Assembly (NCBI GenBank): GCA_965262785.1
Contig: OZ253559.1
Location: forward strand, 3,844,001 to 3,908,000
Direction: 5' to 3'
DNA length: 64,000 bases
Source: G965218495 sp965262785
GTDB taxonomy: Bacteria; Bacteroidota; Rhodothermia; Rhodothermales; Bin80
Shown here: positions 60,153 through 64,000 of the stretch, piece after piece
How positions within the stretch are numbered: position 1 is the first letter of the stretch
Layout of the letters: the number at the start of each line of letters is the position of its first letter
Translations under genes and position numbers: made by a program
The notes under the pieces: generated by a model
Seen by the model: the letters and a program-made list of their open reading frames with translations, nothing else
The model's database searches: none
What the model was told of the DNA's origin: nothing

Positions 60153-61748
60153 ATGCGCCCAACGCTCGCACCCTTACTCGCACTCTTTCTGTTGGCAGCC
60201 CCACTGAGCGCACAGGATGTGGAGGACGTGTCACTGGACTCTATCACGCTTACGCTGGATGAGGCTATCCAGATCGCGCTCCTCAATAGCTACGCCATGC
60301 AGTCAGCACGCATGGACTTGGAGGATGCTGACGCAAGGGTACGCGAAGGGATAGGGTCAGTATTGCCAAGTATTACGGCAAGCAGCGGGTACACGCGAAA
60401 CCTTAGAACCGCCAACCCCTTTGCGGGAAGCAACGCCGGCGCGCTGTTCAACAGTTTTGGCTTCGTCGGATGGCTCGCATACAATGAGGATGCACGAACG
60501 GACGGCGACCTCTCAACAAGTGTACTCACCTTCGATGAGTATAGTGACCGAATTGATGAGGGCTTGATGAACGCGGGACTGTCAATAGACATGCCAGACA
60601 ATCCGTTTGCTGTCGCCAGTCAATACCAAAACACAATTTCAGTCTCCCAGACTGTGGTTGACCTGGGCACATTCCGCAATGTTTCGGGACTCAAGCACCT
60701 CACCAATGCACTCCAGGGTGCACTAAAGCGGCAACAGCAGGTGGTCGTTGACGAAGTGCGTCAGGCCTTCTATCAGACGCTCCTGCTTCAGGAGCAGTCC
60801 CTGGTGGCAACCCAGAGCGTGGAGCGTACACGTCGGACTGCCGACGAAGCGGCCCGCCTAGTCACCCAGGGGGTAGCCCCACTTGTGCAGCGCCTAAGTG
60901 CCGAGGTACAACTGGCAAACTTGGAGACGCAGCTGATTCAAACTCGGAATGAAGCCCTTACGGCCTTGGACAACCTGAAATTCATCCTGGGGATTCCCAT
61001 GGACCAACGGGTGCGTCTTTCCGGGCAGCTGGAAGCGGATATCACAACTCCGTATCTGACGGTATCGGAGGCGAGCGCATTCGCGCAAGCGGAGAAGATG
61101 CGACCGGACCTGCGACAACTGGAGGCATTGCGCAACCTTGCCAAGGTTACCCTAGGCGCAGACCAGCGACGAAGGCTCCCTACGTTAAATGCCGTTGCCA
61201 ACTTCAGCTACGTCGGTTCTGTGCCTTCCAGCCGCACATTTGGAGATGCCAGTGAAGATGACCCATTCATGTTTACCCGCGAAACCAACGGCTACTTCAG
61301 CAGATCGTACTGGCAGCCTGCAATCAGCGTGGGGTTCAACTTGCAGTGGTCCTTGTTTGAAGGTTTCGCTCGTCGGGCACGGGTCCAACAACTCAAGATC
61401 CAGCTCAATCGGGCAGAGCTGGACATCCTACGGACCACCCAGGGTATTCGGCTTGAGGTAGCCGCCGCCCTCCGCAATCTGCAATCGGCTCGGTCTCAGA
61501 TTAGTAGCCAGAATAAGAATGTTGCCAACGCACAGTTGAATTACAAGTACGCCAAAGCCCGACTTACCGAAGGCGTTGGCACGCCATTGGAAGAGCGGGA
61601 CGCCTCCGCGCAGCTTGACCAGAGTCGTATAAACTACCTGCAAGCGGTGTACAACTTCCTTATTGCGCAGAGCACGTTCGAGGCCGCTGCGGGCATTCCT
61701 CTTGCAGACCAATCCGACTTCCGTTTAACAAGCAATGTGGCGCGATAG
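60153..61748 (+). CDS. TolC-family outer membrane efflux protein
   Basis: 531-residue outer-membrane channel of the tripartite RND efflux system. The ATG at 60153 begins a signal peptide (MRPTLAPLLALFLLAAPLSA-QDVED); the longer frame from 60093 adds an unsupported leader. The paired TolC repeats are visible as LTLDEAIQIALLNSYAMQSAR early and, later, LQWSLFEGFARRARVQQLKIQLNRAELD with the helical continuation ALRNLQSARSQISSQNKNVANAQLNYKYAKARL. The typical GI-P near the end (AAGIPLAD) closes the protein. It is followed directly by the membrane-fusion protein gene and then by the RND pump, so the three form one operon. Cargo unknown. Confidence 0.92.
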   Translation: MRPTLAPLLALFLLAAPLSAQDVEDVSLDSITLTLDEAIQIALLNSYAMQSARMDLEDADARVREGIGSVLPSITASSGYTRNLRTANPFAGSNAGALFNSFGFVGWLAYNEDARTDGDLSTSVLTFDEYSDRIDEGLMNAGLSIDMPDNPFAVASQYQNTISVSQTVVDLGTFRNVSGLKHLTNALQGALKRQQQVVVDEVRQAFYQTLLLQEQSLVATQSVERTRRTADEAARLVTQGVAPLVQRLSAEVQLANLETQLIQTRNEALTALDNLKFILGIPMDQRVRLSGQLEADITTPYLTVSEASAFAQAEKMRPDLRQLEALRNLAKVTLGADQRRRLPTLNAVANFSYVGSVPSSRTFGDASEDDPFMFTRETNGYFSRSYWQPAISVGFNLQWSLFEGFARRARVQQLKIQLNRAELDILRTTQGIRLEVAAALRNLQSARSQISSQNKNVANAQLNYKYAKARLTEGVGTPLEERDASAQLDQSRINYLQAVYNFLIAQSTFEAAAGIPLADQSDFRLTSNVAR

Positions 61749-61749
61749 C

Positions 61750-62943
61750 ATGAGTTCAGCATACGCGAAGACAATGAGATGCTCCGTATTGGGGCTTGGG
61801 GCCTTGGTCGTGCTGCTGGCCGGCTGCGCAGGCGCTGGCGAACCTTCGCCAGCCGATCCGCACATAAATTTAGAAGGGACCGGCAATAACCCGCGAGTGG
61901 AAACGCTCGTCTTAGCACCAGATGTATACGAGGACGTGATAGAGATCACCGGCGACGTAGATTCCATTGACGACGCGCTGCTTTCAGCCGAGGCCGCTGG
62001 CACGGTGAAAATGCTGGCAAAGCTTGGGCAGCAGGTCGACCTCGGAACCGTCGTAGCACGGCTCGACCAAGATTTGGCCCAGGCTGCGCTGGAGTTGGCT
62101 GAAGCTGCGGTTGACAATGCCGCAGCTTCCTTGGCGTTGGCGGAGGGCAGCCATAGCCGCATGGAGCCGCTGCACCGAGACTCGATCATCAGTGCGCAGG
62201 AATTCCAAGAGATCCAGACGCGATTGCATCAGGCGCGTGCTACCATGCGGCAGGCCATCGCGCAGCGGTCCCAGGCGCAGAAGCAGCTGGATAACACGCT
62301 CATTAAGACCCCCTTTGCCGGCACCGTTGAAGAGCATCGCGTAGTGGTGGGCGAACGGGTAGGACCTGGTTCGCCGGTGATTCGCATCATAGATGCACGG
62401 CGCGTGAAGATTGCCATTGGAGTTCCCGAGCGCTATGCGGGCGACATAGAGGTAGGTGCCACTGTAGAATTGGACTTCCCTGCCTTGGGTGACCTAAAGC
62501 GTACGGGGAAGGTCACCTTCGCCGCTCACTCTATCAACCCCAGCAACCGCACCTTTTCCATAGAGGCCGAAGTGAATAACGAAGACGGGCGTCTGAAGCC
62601 CAAGATGATTGCAGATGTACTGATCTCACGCCAGCGGATTGAAAACGTGCTGATTATACCGCGTGCCTCTGTGGTTAGGGATGAAGATGGCAACAGCGTC
62701 TATGTCGTCAACCGCAACACCGATCCCCCCATCGCGAACCGGAAAATGGTCACGCTGGGGGCCATGTATGCCGAACGCGTGATTGCGGTAAACGGGCTGT
62801 CAGCAGGCGATGAGATAATTGTTCTGGGGCATAAAACCATTACGGAAAGCGCAGAGGTCGAAGTCGCAACGCAGTACCATCGCCTGGATCAGGAAGGGAT
62901 TCCGGTACCAAATCAGGTCACAACCGAGCCAACCAACCTGTAA
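61750..62943 (+). CDS. RND efflux membrane-fusion (periplasmic adaptor) lipoprotein
   Basis: Periplasmic adaptor bridging the RND pump and TolC channel, 397 residues from the ATG at 61750 (a start at 61735 overlaps the TolC stop, and an ATG at 61774 is also possible). A lipoprotein signal ends in VVLLAGC-AGAGE. Domains follow the HlyD/MFP order: an early beta-strand and lipoyl half (LSAEAAGTVKMLAKLGQQVDLGTVVARLDQ), a coiled-coil hairpin (~115-185), the second lipoyl half KTPFAGTVEEHRVVVGERVG, and a beta-barrel with FSIEAEVNNEDGRLKPKMIADV. The start directly follows the TolC stop (TAG, one base, ATG), and the RND pump begins 26 bp after its end, so the three genes are one operon. Confidence 0.93.
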   Translation: MSSAYAKTMRCSVLGLGALVVLLAGCAGAGEPSPADPHINLEGTGNNPRVETLVLAPDVYEDVIEITGDVDSIDDALLSAEAAGTVKMLAKLGQQVDLGTVVARLDQDLAQAALELAEAAVDNAAASLALAEGSHSRMEPLHRDSIISAQEFQEIQTRLHQARATMRQAIAQRSQAQKQLDNTLIKTPFAGTVEEHRVVVGERVGPGSPVIRIIDARRVKIAIGVPERYAGDIEVGATVELDFPALGDLKRTGKVTFAAHSINPSNRTFSIEAEVNNEDGRLKPKMIADVLISRQRIENVLIIPRASVVRDEDGNSVYVVNRNTDPPIANRKMVTLGAMYAERVIAVNGLSAGDEIIVLGHKTITESAEVEVATQYHRLDQEGIPVPNQVTTEPTNL

Positions 62944-62969
62944 TCAGCCAAGACCCAAAGAGAGAAGGC

Positions 62970-64000
62970 ATGAAGATCATCGACTTGGCCATTCGGTACC
63001 GGCCTAGCATTGCGGTCCTGACGGTACTACTGGTTATTGGTGGGCTGACCAGCTACCTGACGATCCCAAAAGAGTCGTTCCCGTCGATTGCGATTCCCAA
63101 TATTATTGTTACCGCCCTGTATCCGGGCGCAAGTCCAGATGACATTGAGACCCTGCTCACGCAGCCGATCGAGCAAGAGGTTCAGTCCATCACAGGGATT
63201 AAAGAAATCCGCTCTACGTCGCTTCAGGGCGTCTCGAGTATTCAGATTGAATTTAACCCGGACGTGTCTATTGAACACGCGTTGCAGCGGGTGCGCGACA
63301 AGGTCGCTATTGCGGAGCTTCCGGAAGACGTTGAAGAACCGCTTGTCCAGGAGATCGATCTGCAAGAGTTCCCCATCATGAGCATAAACCTGTCTGCGCC
63401 TTATTCACTGGCCAGGCTGAAGGAAGTGGCGGAAACCCTCGCGGATGAAGTGGAGGCGCTGCCCACCATTCTAGAAGTAGACGTGATCGGTGGACTCGAA
63501 CGCGAAGTGAAGGTGAATGTCAACCTTTCCGCGCTGCAAGGCTACGGGCTTGCATTCGAGGATGTTATCTCAACCATTCAACAGGAGAACCAAAATATCC
63601 CGGGCGGATCCATAAACGTGGACCGCCGAAACTACCTCGTACGCATCAACGGTGAATTCTCGGATCCTGAGCGGGATATCAGCAATCTGGTGCTGTCGAG
63701 CCCGGAAAATCGGCCCATCTACGTTCGAGATGTGGCACACGTGGACTTCGGCTTCAAGGACCGCCAGTCCTACGCACGATTGAGACTCTTGCACAAAGAG
63801 CAGGACAGCAAGTTGAGTCGCATGACGGACAACGCGTCCCGCATGCTTCCCGTCATCAGCCTTGCAGTCAAGAAACGCTCGGGCGAAAACATCCTGGAGA
63901 CGGCTGCATCGGTAAAAGAAGTCTTGGCAGCACATGCTTTTCCGCCAAGCACGAATTATGAGATCACCGGTGATCAGAGCGAGATGGTCCAGACATTTGT
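62970..64000 (+). CDS. RND efflux pump permease, 3' truncated by window
   Basis: First 343 residues of an inner-membrane RND transporter; the gene runs off the end of the window. The reading frame is open throughout. The N-terminus MKIIDLAIRYRPSIAVLTVL is followed by a first transmembrane helix and TIPKESFPSIAIPNIIVTAL, then the periplasmic porter domain with YPGASPDDIETLLTQPIEQE and the SLQGVSSIQIEF block. These are AcrB/CusA-family features, closest to the heavy-metal/multidrug RND group. GAGAAGG precedes the ATG as a ribosome site. It follows the adaptor by 26 bp in the TolC-adaptor-pump operon. The pump should continue for about 700 residues beyond the window. Confidence 0.93.
   Translation, partial: MKIIDLAIRYRPSIAVLTVLLVIGGLTSYLTIPKESFPSIAIPNIIVTALYPGASPDDIETLLTQPIEQEVQSITGIKEIRSTSLQGVSSIQIEFNPDVSIEHALQRVRDKVAIAELPEDVEEPLVQEIDLQEFPIMSINLSAPYSLARLKEVAETLADEVEALPTILEVDVIGGLEREVKVNVNLSALQGYGLAFEDVISTIQQENQNIPGGSINVDRRNYLVRINGEFSDPERDISNLVLSSPENRPIYVRDVAHVDFGFKDRQSYARLRLLHKEQDSKLSRMTDNASRMLPVISLAVKKRSGENILETAASVKEVLAAHAFPPSTNYEITGDQSEMVQTF

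Noticed and set aside
1..64000. CRISPR arrays, rRNA genes, phage or plasmid modules
   Set aside because: No regularly spaced direct repeats, no rRNA-like sequence and no integrase, replication or structural phage genes were seen.

Overview
The window looks like a piece of a Bacteroidota/Rhodothermota-type genome, probably a marine or hypersaline Rhodothermales-like bacterium (inference). The markers are a SusC/SusD pair, two GLPGLI-family genes next to a TonB-dependent barrel, a secreted peptidase with a type IX secretion (T9SS) sorting domain, CRTAC1-like FG-GAP/ASPIC-UnbV proteins, and one clean Bacteroidota-type promoter (TTTG, 19 nt, TAACTTTG). Base composition is moderately GC-rich by eye. 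Unusually for such genomes, several gaps of 0.6-1.3 kb separate the genes, and two of them hold recognisable decayed copies of the gene just downstream.

Layout. 1-6.2 kb: two tandem FG-GAP/ASPIC-UnbV secreted proteins, the first cut by the window edge. 6.4-10.9 kb: a sodium:solute symporter and a secreted PIG-L deacetylase fused to a C-terminal amidotransferase-like domain. 11.9-12.8 kb: a one-domain voltage-gated cation channel. 13.5-17.5 kb: a divergent pair, a TolB-propeller/CehA-type metallohydrolase (minus) and a GH4 glycosidase (plus). 17.6-22.3 kb: SusC/SusD nutrient uptake genes ending in a strong terminator. 22.6-28.35 kb: a decayed GLPGLI gene, two intact GLPGLI genes and an outer-membrane TonB-type barrel. 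28.35-28.43 kb: tRNA-Leu(UAA), minus strand, with a 6-nt T-loop. 28.5-32 kb: a two-domain cytidine deaminase, a decayed peptidase fragment and the intact T9SS-exported S8 peptidase. 33-39 kb: a VWA membrane protein, MutS2 (minus) and a DUF885 lipoprotein. 39.7-42 kb: an IS256-type element with two translationally coupled genes, the first a transposase-like protein that has lost the catalytic triad. 43.2-46.5 kb: a choice-of-anchor-B/FG-GAP protein and a TPR protein. 46.6-59.9 kb: a surface-polysaccharide precursor region. 60.2 kb to the end: a TolC / membrane-fusion / RND efflux operon, with the pump cut by the window edge.

How the genes work together. The polysaccharide region carries four steps of the UDP-GlcNAc to UDP-2,3-diacetamido-glucuronate route: a UDP-HexNAc dehydrogenase on the minus strand, and an oxidoreductase, aminotransferase and acetyltransferase on the plus strand. 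It also has UDP-glucose dehydrogenase, GDP-mannose pyrophosphorylase, a GT2 transferase and a methyltransferase. The four-gene minus-strand operon places a SLC13-type permease and a fused ATP sulfurylase/APS kinase between the two UDP-sugar dehydrogenases. This suggests PAPS supply for a sulfated, uronate-rich glycan, although no sulfotransferase is visible here. The 16-31 kb region looks like a scavenging locus (glycan uptake, glycosidase, secreted peptidase).

The most unusual items are the two-gene IS256-type element with a dead transposase paralogue, the two decayed tandem paralogues, the odd tRNA-Leu, and the cytidine deaminase with a degenerate N-terminal domain.
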